Shown: positions 52,035 through 61,801, numbered from the stretch's first letter. The stretch: 64,000 nucleotides of DNA from UBA7662 sp943369355 (GCA_943369355.1 CALRMX020000002.1:186001-250000), one strand, 5' to 3'. The notes: a model not told the origin generated them from the sequence alone. Numbers and translations are program-made.

Positions 52035-54911
52035 ATGACGCATTTTTCCGGGAATACCGAGTTTATGCAGCGGCACATTGCGCCGAATGCCGAACAAACA
52101 GCGCATATGCTCAAGACCATTGGCGTGAGCAGTGTTGCTCAGCTCATCGATGAGACTGTTCCGGCCAATATTCGCCGCAAAGACAAGATGAACATCCCGC
52201 CAGCGCTGAGTGAGCACGAGATGCTCCAGCAGCTAAGAAAAATGGCCGATAAAAATACCCTCTTCAAAAACTACATCGGTTTGGGTTATTACGACGTGAT
52301 AGTGCCCGGCGTAATTCAGCGAAACATACTCGAAAATCCGGGTTGGTACACCCAATACACACCTTACCAAGCCGAGATTGCCCAAGGACGCCTCGAGGCG
52401 CTGTTGAATTTCCAGACGATGGTAACCGAGCTTACAGGCATGGAAATCGCCAATGCGTCGTTGCTCGACGAAGGTACAGCCGCCGCCGAAGCCATGTTGA
52501 TGTTGCATGCTCAACACAGTGCGGGACATGGACATAAATTTTTTGTGTCAGAAAAATGTTTCCCACAAACCAAAAGTGTACTCGAAACCCGCGCCGAACC
52601 ACTAGGCATTGAAATCGTTTACGGAAAAGTCGATGCTTTCGATTTTGGCCCAGACTATTTTGGCGTCTTGTTCCAATACCCCGATGGCTACGGTGCCATA
52701 CGCGATTACCATAGCTTCTGCGAAAAAGCCAAAGCTGCCGGTATTTTTGTTGCCGTGGTTGCCGACCTGATGAGTTTGGTGCTGCTCAGCCCTCCTGGCG
52801 AGTGGGGCGCCGATGTAGTAGTCGGTTCAGCACAACGTTTTGGTGTACCCATGGGTTATGGTGGTCCGCATGCTGCCTTCTTCGCCACTCGCGATGCCTT
52901 CAAACGTGATCTTCCTGGCCGTTTGATTGGCGTTTCAATCGACAGCCATGGCAATCCTGCCTTCCGTATGGCCCTACAAACCCGCGAACAACACATCCGT
53001 CGCGAAAAAGCCACTTCAAACATCTGTACCGCGCAAGTGCTTTTGGCGATAATGGCCAGCATGTATGCTGTTTACCACGGTCCTGCTGGTTTGCGCAATA
53101 TTGCTCAACGCATCCACAAACGTGCCGCCCAGCTCGATGAGGCCCTCAAGCAGCTTGGCTTCCGACAGCTGAACGAGCAGTATTTCGATACGCTGCAAGT
53201 GGCGCTCACCCCCGAAGAAACCGAAAAACTGCACAACATCGCCGAATCAAAAGGCATCAACCTGAATTTTTGGGTGCCCGGTCAGGTAGGCATTTCGGTT
53301 GATGAAACCACCTCGACAGCCGACTTGGGTCAACTCATCAGCGTTTTTGCAGCCATCACCAATGGCAAACAGGTAGATCTTGAGCAGCTACACAAAGAAA
53401 TCGACGCCTCCATCGATGCGCAATATTTACGTAGTTCGGCAGTGCTCACCCATCCGGTATTCAACAGCCACCATAGCGAGCACGAGATGTTGCGGTACAT
53501 CAAACATCTGGAAGCAAAAGACTTGTCGCTTTGCCACAGCATGATTGCGCTAGGTTCGTGCACCATGAAGCTCAATGCAACCACAGAAATGGTTCCAGTA
53601 ACATGGCCAGAGTTTGGTGCTTTGCATCCCTTTGCACCGCTCAAGCAAGCCGAAGGTTACAAACAACTATTCGACGAGCTCACCGAATACCTCAAAGATG
53701 TAACCGGTTTTGCAGGGGTATCGTTGCAGCCCAATAGTGGAGCACAAGGCGAATACGCCGGTTTGATGGTGATTCGTAATTACTTCAAAGCAAAAGGAGA
53801 AGGTCATCGTAATATTGCCCTTATCCCATCTTCGGCCCACGGTACCAATCCTGCTTCGGCCGTAATGGCCGGAATGAAGGTGGTGGTCACCAAGTGCGAC
53901 GACCACGGCAATATCGACCTTGCTGATTTACGCGAAAAAGCCGAATTACACCGCGACAATCTCGCGGTCCTTATGGTTACCTATCCGTCTACCCATGGCG
54001 TATTTGAAGAAAGCATCGTCGAGATCTGCCAGATGATTCATGCCAACGGCGGACAAGTGTATATGGATGGTGCCAATATGAATGCGCAGGTTGGTCTTAC
54101 CAGTCCCGGACTTATCGGTGCCGACGTATGTCACTTAAACCTGCACAAAACCTTCTGCATTCCACACGGCGGTGGCGGCCCCGGCATGGGCCCAATAGGA
54201 GTTGCTGCGCATTTGGTACCTTTTTTACCTGGTCATCCGGTATTGCAAGTGGGAGGCAAAAATGCCATGACCGCGGTTTCGGCAGCACCTTGGGGTAGCG
54301 CAAGTATCTTGCTCATCAGCTATACCTATATCCGCATGATGGGGCCCGATGGTCTTACCCGCGCTACGGAGTGGGCCATACTCAATGCGAATTACATCAA
54401 AGCGCGCCTCGAAAAAGAATATCCCATCTTGTATACTGGCAGCAACGGGCGTTGTGCACACGAGATGATCGTCGATTTTCGTCCGTTTAAACAATCGGCA
54501 GGCATAGAAGTAGAAGATGTTGCCAAACGTTTGATGGACTATGGTTTCCATGCCCCAACTGTTTCGTTCCCGGTGGCCGGTACCATCATGATTGAGCCTA
54601 CCGAATCGGAGCCACTCGGCGAGCTCGACCGTTTCTGTGAAGCTTTATTACAGATACGCGAAGAAATTCGAGAGGTAGAAATGGGTTTAGCCGATAGAGC
54701 CAATAACGTTTTAAAACATGCACCGCATACAGCAGTTTTGGTAACTGGCGACGAATGGGGTCGCCCTTATCCACGGACTAAGGCTGCATACCCAGCAAGC
54801 TGGAGCCGAGCCAATAAGTTCTGGCCAAGCGTGGGCCGCATCAACAACACCTATGGCGATAGAAATCTAGTTTGCGTTTGTCCACCTATGGAGGCTTACG
54901 AAACGGCTTGA
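52035..54911 (+). CDS. gcvP: Glycine dehydrogenase (decarboxylating), P-protein
   Basis: A 958-residue single-chain P-protein of the glycine cleavage system. It decarboxylates glycine with PLP and passes the aminomethyl group to the H-protein lipoate. N-half and C-half repeats of the aspartate-aminotransferase fold are present. The PLP Lys lies in HLNLHKTFCIPHGGGGPG, preceded by a Gly-rich segment (PSSAHGTNPASA). Length is normal. It has its own promoter and a strong terminator 31 bp after the stop, so it is monocistronic. The H and T proteins are not in the window. Confidence 0.97.
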   Translation: MTHFSGNTEFMQRHIAPNAEQTAHMLKTIGVSSVAQLIDETVPANIRRKDKMNIPPALSEHEMLQQLRKMADKNTLFKNYIGLGYYDVIVPGVIQRNILENPGWYTQYTPYQAEIAQGRLEALLNFQTMVTELTGMEIANASLLDEGTAAAEAMLMLHAQHSAGHGHKFFVSEKCFPQTKSVLETRAEPLGIEIVYGKVDAFDFGPDYFGVLFQYPDGYGAIRDYHSFCEKAKAAGIFVAVVADLMSLVLLSPPGEWGADVVVGSAQRFGVPMGYGGPHAAFFATRDAFKRDLPGRLIGVSIDSHGNPAFRMALQTREQHIRREKATSNICTAQVLLAIMASMYAVYHGPAGLRNIAQRIHKRAAQLDEALKQLGFRQLNEQYFDTLQVALTPEETEKLHNIAESKGINLNFWVPGQVGISVDETTSTADLGQLISVFAAITNGKQVDLEQLHKEIDASIDAQYLRSSAVLTHPVFNSHHSEHEMLRYIKHLEAKDLSLCHSMIALGSCTMKLNATTEMVPVTWPEFGALHPFAPLKQAEGYKQLFDELTEYLKDVTGFAGVSLQPNSGAQGEYAGLMVIRNYFKAKGEGHRNIALIPSSAHGTNPASAVMAGMKVVVTKCDDHGNIDLADLREKAELHRDNLAVLMVTYPSTHGVFEESIVEICQMIHANGGQVYMDGANMNAQVGLTSPGLIGADVCHLNLHKTFCIPHGGGGPGMGPIGVAAHLVPFLPGHPVLQVGGKNAMTAVSAAPWGSASILLISYTYIRMMGPDGLTRATEWAILNANYIKARLEKEYPILYTGSNGRCAHEMIVDFRPFKQSAGIEVEDVAKRLMDYGFHAPTVSFPVAGTIMIEPTESEPLGELDRFCEALLQIREEIREVEMGLADRANNVLKHAPHTAVLVTGDEWGRPYPRTKAAYPASWSRANKFWPSVGRINNTYGDRNLVCVCPPMEAYETA

Positions 54912-54941
54912 ACTCGAAGCGAATCAGCATGTGCTTTATAG

Positions 54942-54976
54942 AAAAGACCGACGTTTTTGTCGGTCTTTTATTTTTT
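54942..54976 (+). terminator. Rho-independent terminator of gcvP
   Basis: AAAAGACCGAC and GTCGGTCTTTT form an 11-bp perfect stem with a 6-nt loop, followed by ATTTTTT. The stem is symmetric with A-runs and T-runs, so it can also work on the other strand. Confidence 0.85.
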
Positions 54977-55057
54977 CAGGCATTTTCTTTAGAATTAGCG
55001 GCCAATCGAATGTGATTAACACAAAAAAACTACTTTGCCATCGCGAAATCTGATTTT

Positions 55058-56929
55058 ATGAAAAAATTACTACTTCTAATCGCAGGCGTAGCCCTGTCGA
55101 GTGGCCTCATGGCACAAAATGGAAAGCATGCCGTACGCCATGCCGCCAAACGAGCTGTTCAAGAAACCCCTGCGGTATACGAGAACGGAATACTGCGCCC
55201 CGAGGCTGTGCTTTGGTCGCAGAATTTCTCAACCTCAACCGGTGTTAGCTTTGCGCAAACATCGGCTTCGAGCAATGGCTGGAAAATAGTTTCTGCATTT
55301 GAGCCTAACATCGCTACTGCCCCACAAAACTTTGGTAGCACTTTAAACTCCCTATCTGGTCAGCCTTTTGCCTTTATCAATTCCGATTCATTTCCAAATG
55401 GTACACAAAACAGCTCTATAATCTTAAAGGTTGGAACTAGCTTGGTGGGTGTTAATGGGGTCCAATTAAGCTTTCAGCATTATTTCCGTCGTTTTCAAGA
55501 ACAACACATTGTGGAGGTGAGTAACGACTCTACCAACTGGACCATTGTTTACAACAGCCAGGCATCAATCCCCGTAAATACAACCATTACCAACGCTACC
55601 CTCGAAGAAATTAATATCTCTAGTGTGGCTGCTAACCGGGCCAACGTTTGGATTCGCTTCCGTTATGTTGGTGTATGGGATTGGTTTTGGGCCGTTGACG
55701 ACGTTGAAATCTCGGATCTTCCACCGAACGACTTAAAATTGGAAGATTACAGCTTCGTATCTGAAAAGCGTCTCGCCTTTTACGGTACCAATCCGAATAA
55801 CCACAAAAATGACTCGATAACCTTTGAAGCTGCGGTATTGAATTTTGGTACCAATGCACAACCCAATACCCGTATGACGAGCACCTTTTCACAAGGGGCT
55901 AACGTTCTTTTTAATAATGTAAGCAGCGGAGTATTACTTGCGGGTGGTGCTCGCGATACACTTAGTTCATCGGCCGGATACAATATGAACAGCTTTAATG
56001 GCACGGGTGAACTGTCGGCTAAAATTGTCTTGTCGTCCGACTCAGTTGACGGAAGTCCAGCAAACAACGAAATCACCATGAACTGTAATGTCGGCGGTAA
56101 AATTATGAGTGTAGCTCGTCCGAATCCTACTCGTACAACTTCATTAGGTACAGCTTCTTTTGGTGCCGATAGCCAAGATGGCTTCATCATCATGTCCTTA
56201 TTTGAAACCTCAGAAACTGATACGATCTCCGACGTTCGGCTTCGTTTGGGCACAAGTACCCCAGGTGCACTCATTCAAATCACAGTTCGTGATACAGCTG
56301 GTTTATTCGGTACTCCAGCAGGAGGTGTTGATTATCCGGTACTTCTTGAAGCAGACCTTTACACTTTAACGTCGGCCGACACACAAGCTCGCGAAGTAGT
56401 AATTCCTATACCAACCTCTATCGGTGGTATCGCGCAAAACCGTGTACTAGCACCAGGGGCCTATTTCGTGGCGGCGGAGTTGTACTCACAAAATGGAGCA
56501 AATAACATTCGGATTATCGACGACCTGACCTACGAGCGTTTTCAGCCAACCTATGCTTCCTTAATCTATATCCCAGCCGACGCTACCTGGTACACCAATG
56601 GCATTTCTTCTGCAGTTGAAGCGGTATTTGCTGATATCAATACATCGGTGAATGAGCTTGACAATAGCACCTTTAGCTTTAAACCCGTGTATCCAAATCC
56701 AGCGCAGAATGTCTTGAATTTGGCATACGCACTGAAAAAAGATGCTGAAGTGGCCGTAATCATCCGCGATATGTCGGGCCGTATAGTGTCGGAGAGAAGT
56801 GCCGAGCAGCAAACGGCTGGCGAACAGCGTTTGGAGCTCGATTTGCACCAACTCAATGCAGGGATTTATTTCGTTGAGCTCAGTAGCAACGGATTCAGTG
56901 CCCGTCAGAAATTTATCGTTGGCAAATAA
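55058..56929 (+). CDS. T9SS type A sorting-domain secreted protein
   Basis: A 623-residue secreted protein. Signal peptide at 1-20 (KKLLLLIAGVALSSGLMAQ). Residues about 60-225 form a concanavalin-like choice-of-anchor J domain (LWSQNFSTSTGVSFAQ to WAVDDVEISD). The middle is a beta-sandwich region (225-345), then an uncharacterised stretch to about 530. The last 80 residues are a T9SS type A CTD: FKPVYPNPAQNVLNL, IIRDMSGRIVSE, LNAGIYFVELSSNG. It is therefore exported by the type IX system and anchored to or released from the surface. The role is unknown. Terminators before and after show it is a single-gene unit. Confidence 0.92.
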   Translation: MKKLLLLIAGVALSSGLMAQNGKHAVRHAAKRAVQETPAVYENGILRPEAVLWSQNFSTSTGVSFAQTSASSNGWKIVSAFEPNIATAPQNFGSTLNSLSGQPFAFINSDSFPNGTQNSSIILKVGTSLVGVNGVQLSFQHYFRRFQEQHIVEVSNDSTNWTIVYNSQASIPVNTTITNATLEEINISSVAANRANVWIRFRYVGVWDWFWAVDDVEISDLPPNDLKLEDYSFVSEKRLAFYGTNPNNHKNDSITFEAAVLNFGTNAQPNTRMTSTFSQGANVLFNNVSSGVLLAGGARDTLSSSAGYNMNSFNGTGELSAKIVLSSDSVDGSPANNEITMNCNVGGKIMSVARPNPTRTTSLGTASFGADSQDGFIIMSLFETSETDTISDVRLRLGTSTPGALIQITVRDTAGLFGTPAGGVDYPVLLEADLYTLTSADTQAREVVIPIPTSIGGIAQNRVLAPGAYFVAAELYSQNGANNIRIIDDLTYERFQPTYASLIYIPADATWYTNGISSAVEAVFADINTSVNELDNSTFSFKPVYPNPAQNVLNLAYALKKDAEVAVIIRDMSGRIVSERSAEQQTAGEQRLELDLHQLNAGIYFVELSSNGFSARQKFIVGK

Positions 56930-56956
56930 TTCCAATACACCTTTACTCAAGGGGCC

Positions 56957-56978
56957 TCTGGGCCCCTTTTGTATTTCT
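56957..56978 (+). terminator. Terminator after the T9SS protein gene
   Basis: AAGGGGCC-TCTG-GGCCCCTT folds to an 8-bp GC-rich hairpin and runs into TTTTG. It lies about 25 bp after the stop codon at 56929. Confidence 0.8.
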
Positions 56979-57026
56979 GTGCTTGTTATTTGGCTTTCTT
57001 TTAGTTAATTCAACGGTCTGATAACC

Positions 57027-57728
57027 ATGCTACACCTTACAGCACATTTTGTCATTGCTCCGGGCTCGGCCAATTGGTGGCTAGGACTAGTTGTACTCAC
57101 GTTTGTATTTGCCACGGCCCACCTCGCGGCAACCCGATTTTCAGCGCTGCAACAACTTCGGCTTCGGAAATTTTGGGGTGCGTTACTGCTACTAACCCTT
57201 GTAGCAACGCAGCTATATTTAATCGCCCAGGGGCGCTGGCACCTTGCCGATAGTTTGCCATTACAAATGTGTGGCATGAGTAATTTACTTGCCATTGCAG
57301 CACTACTCTGGTATTGGCGGCCTGCTTTTGTGCCCTTGCTTTTTTGGGGAATTGCCGGCGGCATCCATTCTTTTCTTACTCCTGAAATTACCTTGGGGGA
57401 TCACCCGCTCATTATCGCCGAATATTTTTTTAGCCATGCCAGCATCATGGCTGCGCCGTGGTTTTTATTGCGCAGCGGGGCATTCAAACTAAATACCCGT
57501 AGTTGGCTTTACGCGTTGCTTTGGAACAATCTGGCGCTTTTACCCATTGGCCTGGTAAACCTGCTCCTTAATGCCAATTATATGTACCTATGCGTCAAGC
57601 CGTTGGCCGAAAACCCATTTGTTATGGGCGACTGGCCCTGGTACATCCTCGGCTTTGAAGCCGCCGCTTTAGTTCATTACTACCTGCTGCACTTGGCGTT
57701 TAGACACTATCGTACTGCCAACTCCTAA
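57027..57728 (+). CDS. TIGR02206-type integral membrane protein
   Basis: A 233-residue protein with six to seven hydrophobic segments and no soluble domain. The phrases LADSLPLQMCGMSNLLAIAALL, GGIHSFLTPE and MYLCVKP match the TIGR02206 (YwaF-like) membrane family, whose function is unknown. It stands alone between a terminator and the ribosomal-protein promoter. Confidence 0.82.
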   Translation: MLHLTAHFVIAPGSANWWLGLVVLTFVFATAHLAATRFSALQQLRLRKFWGALLLLTLVATQLYLIAQGRWHLADSLPLQMCGMSNLLAIAALLWYWRPAFVPLLFWGIAGGIHSFLTPEITLGDHPLIIAEYFFSHASIMAAPWFLLRSGAFKLNTRSWLYALLWNNLALLPIGLVNLLLNANYMYLCVKPLAENPFVMGDWPWYILGFEAAALVHYYLLHLAFRHYRTANS

Positions 57729-57770
57729 GATTAAGTTTTTGTATTCCTACCAACATATTCACAGTCGTTG

Positions 57771-57801
57771 TTGGAAACTCAAAATCAGACTCCTATATTT
57801 G
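57771..57801 (+). promoter_or_regulatory. Promoter of the rplM-rpsI-rpsB operon
   Basis: TTG (57771-57773), 20 bp, then TATATTTG (57794-57801) matches TTG-N20-TAnnTTTG exactly. The rplM start (57845) is about 40 bases downstream. Confidence 0.72.
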
Positions 57802-57844
57802 CAGTCCTTTTTGGAATCAATTCATTTAATCAACAAAAAAAGCA

Positions 57845-58288
57845 GTGAATACGTTAAGTTACAAAACTGTCTCTGCCAACCGTCAGACGGTTGAGAAAAA
57901 GTGGTATCTGGTAGATGCCGAAGCAGAGATTGTGGGGCGCCTTGCTGCCCGCGTTGCACATGTGCTCCGTGGCAAGAACAAGGCCAGCTACACCCCACAC
58001 GTAGACTGCGGCGATAATGTGATCATTATCAATGCAGACAAGGTGAGGTTTACAGGAGACAAAATGCGTGAGAAGGAGTACTTCTTCTATTCGGGTCACC
58101 CCGGTGGAAAGCGACTCGAGACCGCGAAAGACCTGATGCGTCGTCGCCCTACCTACGTGGTGGAAAAAGCCATCAAAGGCATGCTCCCGAAAAATCGTCT
58201 CGGTCGTGAAATGTTCCGCAACCTGCATGTATATGCCGGTGCAGCACATCCGCACGAAGCGCAACAACCTGAAATCCTCAAATTCTAA
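57845..58288 (+). CDS. rplM: 50S ribosomal protein L13
   Basis: A 147-residue protein of the large subunit. Conserved segments: KWYLVDAEAEIVGRLAARVAHVLRGK, ADKVRFTGDKMREKEYFFYSGHPGG, and KGMLPKNRLGREMFRNLHVYAG. The start is GTG at 57845. It leads the rplM-rpsI-rpsB-tsf series; the L13-S9 order is conserved across bacteria. Confidence 0.97.
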   Translation: MNTLSYKTVSANRQTVEKKWYLVDAEAEIVGRLAARVAHVLRGKNKASYTPHVDCGDNVIIINADKVRFTGDKMREKEYFFYSGHPGGKRLETAKDLMRRRPTYVVEKAIKGMLPKNRLGREMFRNLHVYAGAAHPHEAQQPEILKF

Positions 58289-58290
58289 TC

Positions 58291-58677
58291 ATGTCGGTTA
58301 CCAATACCCTCGGAAGAAGGAAAAATGCCGTAGTACGTGTTTACGTAACTCCTGGCAAAGGCGACATTACCGTTAACGGTCGCCCATTCACAGAATATTT
58401 CCCGCTGGAAACCCTCCAGCAGATCCTCCTGAAGTCATTTTCAGTGACGAACACGCTCGGTCAATACGACGTTAAGGCCAACGCTTACGGCGGTGGTGTT
58501 AGTGGTCAGGCCGAAGCTTTGCAATTGGCTATCGCTCGTGCGCTCGACGAAATTAATCCAGAGCACCACAGCGCGTTAAAAGCATCGAAATTGCTTACCC
58601 GCGACCCACGTATGGTTGAACGTAAGAAATTCGGTCAACGCAAAGCCCGTCGTCGTTTCCAGTTCAGCAAACGTTAA
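58291..58677 (+). CDS. rpsI: 30S ribosomal protein S9
   Basis: A 128-residue protein ending in the basic tail KARRRFQFSKR that reaches the decoding site. NTLGRRKNAVVRVYVTPGKGDITVNGR and GGGVSGQAEALQLAIARAL are characteristic. It starts 2 bp after rplM. Confidence 0.97.
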   Translation: MSVTNTLGRRKNAVVRVYVTPGKGDITVNGRPFTEYFPLETLQQILLKSFSVTNTLGQYDVKANAYGGGVSGQAEALQLAIARALDEINPEHHSALKASKLLTRDPRMVERKKFGQRKARRRFQFSKR

Positions 58678-58682
58678 TCAGA

Positions 58683-58687
58683 GGAGG
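58683..58687 (+). promoter_or_regulatory. Strong Shine-Dalgarno of rpsB
   Basis: GGAGG within GAGGAGGAG lies 9 bp before ATG 58697. It fixes the rpsB start there, not at the upstream in-frame ATG at 58616 inside rpsI. Strong SD sequences are rare in this window. Confidence 0.75.
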
Positions 58688-58696
58688 AGAAAAATC

Positions 58697-59470
58697 ATGG
58701 CAAGAGTTACATATCAGGAATTGCTCGACGCAGGGGTACACTTCGGTCACCTCAAGCGCAAATGGCACCCTAAGATGGCCCCGTTCATCTTCATGGAGAA
58801 GAACGACATACACATTATCGATTTGCATCAAACCCAAACTCGCCTCGACGAAGCCGCAAACGCGATTAAGTCGATTGTGAAGTCGGGCCGCAAGGTGCTT
58901 TTCGTAGCAACCAAAAAGCAGGCGAAAGAAATCATCGAAGCCGAAGCCAAGCGTCTTAACATGCCGTTCGTTACCGAGCGCTGGTTGGGCGGTATGCTCA
59001 CCAACTTCACGACAGTACGCAAGTCTATCAAGAAGATGAGCAATATCGACAAGATGGACAGCAACGGAACGCTCGCAACCCTTTCGAAAAAAGAACGTCT
59101 CATGGTAGCCCGTGAGCGCGAGAAGTTGGGTCGTGTTTTGGGTGGCATCGAAGATTTGAGCCGCCTTCCAGCTGCGTTGTTCATCATCGATATCAAAAAA
59201 GAACATATCGCTGTAAAAGAAGCGCAAAAGCTCAACATTCCAACCATCGCGATGGTAGATACGAATTCGGATCCTACATTGGTAGATTTCCCAATTCCTG
59301 CCAACGACGACGCCACCAAGTCGATTACCCTCATTACGAAAGTAATCATGCAGGCGGTAGAGGAAGGTTTGCAAGAACGCAAGCACGATAAAGACGCAGA
59401 AGCGGTAGCTGAACCTGAAGTAGAGGAAACCCCTACAGCAGTAGTAACACCAGAGGCTGAGGCCGAATAA
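58697..59470 (+). CDS. rpsB: 30S ribosomal protein S2
   Basis: A 257-residue protein of the small subunit: MARVTYQELLDAGVHFGHLKRKWHP, RWLGGMLTNFTTV, then AIMVDTNSDP-like IAMVDTNSDPTLVDFPIPANDDA. The C-terminus has an acidic tail (AEAVAEPEVEETP) common in Bacteroidota. The start is set by the SD at 58683-58687. Confidence 0.96.
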   Translation: MARVTYQELLDAGVHFGHLKRKWHPKMAPFIFMEKNDIHIIDLHQTQTRLDEAANAIKSIVKSGRKVLFVATKKQAKEIIEAEAKRLNMPFVTERWLGGMLTNFTTVRKSIKKMSNIDKMDSNGTLATLSKKERLMVAREREKLGRVLGGIEDLSRLPAALFIIDIKKEHIAVKEAQKLNIPTIAMVDTNSDPTLVDFPIPANDDATKSITLITKVIMQAVEEGLQERKHDKDAEAVAEPEVEETPTAVVTPEAEAE

Positions 59471-59474
59471 TACA

Positions 59475-59513
59475 AGCGGATGGGTCGACGGTAAGTTGGC
59501 CCATCGCTTTTTT
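59475..59513 (+). terminator. Terminator or attenuator between rpsB and tsf
   Basis: AGC-GATGGG (59475-59484, one bulged G) pairs with CCCATC-GCT (59500-59508), followed by TTTTTT. It looks like a weak rho-independent terminator within the rpsB-tsf unit and may lower tsf expression relative to rpsB. Confidence 0.55.
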
Positions 59514-59546
59514 CACCAATACGTAATTTCATAATCTATTCATAAC

Positions 59547-60380
59547 ATGAACATTTCTGCAGCAGATGTGAACAAACTGCGCCAGATGACTGGTGCCGGT
59601 ATGATGGACTGCAAAAAAGCCCTCACCGAAGCCAATGGCGACTTTGAGGAAGCAGTGGTCATCCTTCGTAAAAAAGGTCAGAAAGTATCGGCCAGCCGTG
59701 CCGACCGTGAAGCCAACGAAGGTGCGATCATTACCCTCACAAACAGCGAAGGCAACTTCGGTGTGTTGGTAGCCCTTACCTGTGAAACCGACTTCGTTGC
59801 GAAAAACGAAGAATTCGTAGCCTTGGCTCGCCAGGTTGCCGAATTGGCGTTGAGCAAAAAAATTAGCAGCATTGAGCTTTTGCTCGAAGAAAAAATCGAC
59901 GGTATTTCGCTTACCGAGAAGTTGATTGAATATACCGGCAAAATCGGTGAAAAAATCAGCGTGGGTAAATACGAAACCATCAGCGGTGAAGGTATCATCA
60001 CGTACGTACATAGCAACAACAAGCTTGGCGTAATGGTAGCCGTGAACCAGGCGGTAAACGATGCAGTAGTAGCGGCAGGTAAAGACACTGCCATGCAAAT
60101 TGCAGCCATGAATCCTGTAGCTGTCGATAAGGACGATGTTGATCCATCCATCATCGAGCGCGAAATCGAAATTGGTAAAGATCAAGCTCGTCAAGAAGGC
60201 AAGCCAGAAAATATCATCGAAAAAATCGCTCTTGGAAAATTGAACAAGTTTTATCAAGACAACACCTTGCTGAACCAAGCTTTTGTAAAAGACGGTGCAA
60301 TGACCGTAGCACAAATGCTCGATAAAGCGTCCAAAGGACTCACGGTGAAGTCGTTCAAGCGTATCGCCATCGGCGCATAA
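59547..60380 (+). CDS. tsf: Elongation factor Ts
   Basis: A 277-residue guanine-nucleotide exchange factor for EF-Tu. The N-terminal UBA-like domain and signature (LRQMTGAGMMDCKKALTEANGDFEEA) are intact, and CETDFVAKN lies in the core. It has a strong terminator 20 bp after the stop. Confidence 0.97.
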   Translation: MNISAADVNKLRQMTGAGMMDCKKALTEANGDFEEAVVILRKKGQKVSASRADREANEGAIITLTNSEGNFGVLVALTCETDFVAKNEEFVALARQVAELALSKKISSIELLLEEKIDGISLTEKLIEYTGKIGEKISVGKYETISGEGIITYVHSNNKLGVMVAVNQAVNDAVVAAGKDTAMQIAAMNPVAVDKDDVDPSIIEREIEIGKDQARQEGKPENIIEKIALGKLNKFYQDNTLLNQAFVKDGAMTVAQMLDKASKGLTVKSFKRIAIGA

Positions 60381-60399
60381 GCCGACTTCTTTTTATACG

Positions 60400-60434
60400 C
60401 CCCGTTAGCCTAGTGGTTAACGGGGTTTTTTTTT
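60400..60434 (+). terminator. Rho-independent terminator of tsf
   Basis: CCCCGTTA and TAACGGGG form an 8-bp perfect stem with a 10-nt loop, followed by nine T residues. Its inside resembles a tRNA D-arm by chance, but there is no anticodon or T-arm. Confidence 0.88.
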
Positions 60435-60457
60435 GGATGTGGCACCATCTCACCCGC

Positions 60458-60492
60458 TTGTCGTATTAACTGCAGTAGATTAATTATCTTCG
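60458..60492 (+). promoter_or_regulatory. Candidate promoter of pyrH
   Basis: TTG (60458-60460), 24 bp, then TATCTTCG (60485-60492), one mismatch from TAnnTTTG. It lies 18 bp before the pyrH ATG, after the tsf terminator, so pyrH needs a promoter here. Confidence 0.4.
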
Positions 60493-60510
60493 CCACGGAA
60501 AATTTCCGGT

Positions 60511-61215
60511 ATGAAGTACAAACGTATCCTTGTGAAGCTGAGCGGAGAGTCGCTCATGGGCCAGAAACAATTTGGTATCGATCAGATTATCCTCGATCAA
60601 TACGCGGGAGAAATCCGCAATTTGGTGCAACAGGGCGTACAAGTAGCCATCGTGGTGGGCGGAGGGAATATTTTCCGTGGCGTTCAAGCCGAATCGGGCG
60701 GCATGGACCGTGCACAGGGCGATTATATGGGCATGCTGGCAACCATGATCAATTCCATGGCGCTGCAGGCATCGCTCGAAAAGATGGGCCTCAGCACACG
60801 CTTGCAGTCGGCCATCAAGATGGAACAAATTGCCGAGCCTTTCATTCGTCGCAAGGCCATGCGCCATCTCGAAAAAGGGCGTATTGTCATCTTCGGTGCA
60901 GGTACCGGCAATCCGTACTTCACTACCGACACAGCTGCCTCGCTACGTGCCGTTGAAATTGGTGCCGACGTGATCCTCAAAGGCACTCGTGTTGACGGCA
61001 TATACGACAAAGACCCTGAAAAACACGCCGATGCCGTTCGTTACGAAACTGTAAGTTTCCGCGAGGCCATCAGCAAAAACCTAAAAGTGATGGACATGAC
61101 AGCATTCACGCTTTGTCAAGAAAACAACCTGCCCATCATTGTGTTCGACATGAACAAAGCCGGCAACTTGCTTAAAATTGCGCAAGGCGAACAAATCGGC
61201 ACCCTCGTATCTTGA
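60511..61215 (+). CDS. pyrH: Uridylate kinase
   Basis: A 234-residue amino-acid-kinase-fold enzyme that makes UDP from UMP. KRILVKLSGESLMG, VVGGGNIFRG, GADVILKGTRVDGIYDKDP and AGTGNPYFTTDTAA are all present. It is followed by frr, the usual pyrH-frr pair. Confidence 0.97.
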   Translation: MKYKRILVKLSGESLMGQKQFGIDQIILDQYAGEIRNLVQQGVQVAIVVGGGNIFRGVQAESGGMDRAQGDYMGMLATMINSMALQASLEKMGLSTRLQSAIKMEQIAEPFIRRKAMRHLEKGRIVIFGAGTGNPYFTTDTAASLRAVEIGADVILKGTRVDGIYDKDPEKHADAVRYETVSFREAISKNLKVMDMTAFTLCQENNLPIIVFDMNKAGNLLKIAQGEQIGTLVS

Positions 61216-61237
61216 ACCAATTATCGCTATTGCAGCC

Positions 61238-61801
61238 ATGAACGAAGAAGTACAACTCTATATCGACGACGCGAAAGAGTCGATGGAAAAGGCCATCAAC
61301 CACCTGCAGCTCGAGCTTTCAAAATTGCGTGCAGGCAAGGCATCACCCGCAATGGTTGAGGGCGTAAAAGTAGATTATTACGGAGCGCCTACGCCATTGA
61401 TGCAGGTCGCCAATGTGTCTACCTCCGATGCCCGCACCATCAGCATTCAGCCCTGGGAAAAAAACATGATAGGCCCAATCGAAAAGGCAATTATCAACGC
61501 TAATCTTGGCCTTACGCCCAGTAACGACGGGATTATCATCCGAATCAATATTCCACCGCTTACCGAAGAACGCAGGCGCGAATTGGTGAAAAAAACCAAA
61601 GGCGAAGGCGAAAACGGCAAAGTGAGCATTCGCAACATACGCCGCGACGCCAACGAGTCGATTAAAAAGCTTCAGAAGGATGGTCTGCCCGAAGATGTGG
61701 CTAAAGACGCCGAAGCCAAAATTCAGCAGCTTACCGATAAGTTCATCGCACGAGTAGATGAAGTACTCGCAGGAAAAGAAAAAGAAATCATGACCGTATA
61801 A
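61238..61801 (+). CDS. frr: Ribosome recycling factor
   Basis: A 187-residue factor that splits post-termination ribosomes with EF-G. Conserved: KLRAGKASPAMVEGVKVDYYG, PWEKNMIGPIEKAI, LTEERRRELVKKTK and IRNIRRDANE. An in-frame ATG at 61178 lies inside pyrH; ATG 61238 begins the conserved protein and is 23 bp after pyrH. Confidence 0.96.
   Translation: MNEEVQLYIDDAKESMEKAINHLQLELSKLRAGKASPAMVEGVKVDYYGAPTPLMQVANVSTSDARTISIQPWEKNMIGPIEKAIINANLGLTPSNDGIIIRINIPPLTEERRRELVKKTKGEGENGKVSIRNIRRDANESIKKLQKDGLPEDVAKDAEAKIQQLTDKFIARVDEVLAGKEKEIMTV

Noticed and set aside
60396..60426. tRNA-like D-arm sequence (TTAGCCTAGTGGTTAA)
   Set aside because: It is the loop side of a perfect 8-bp hairpin followed by nine T residues; no anticodon stem, T-arm or CCA follows. 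It is the tsf terminator.
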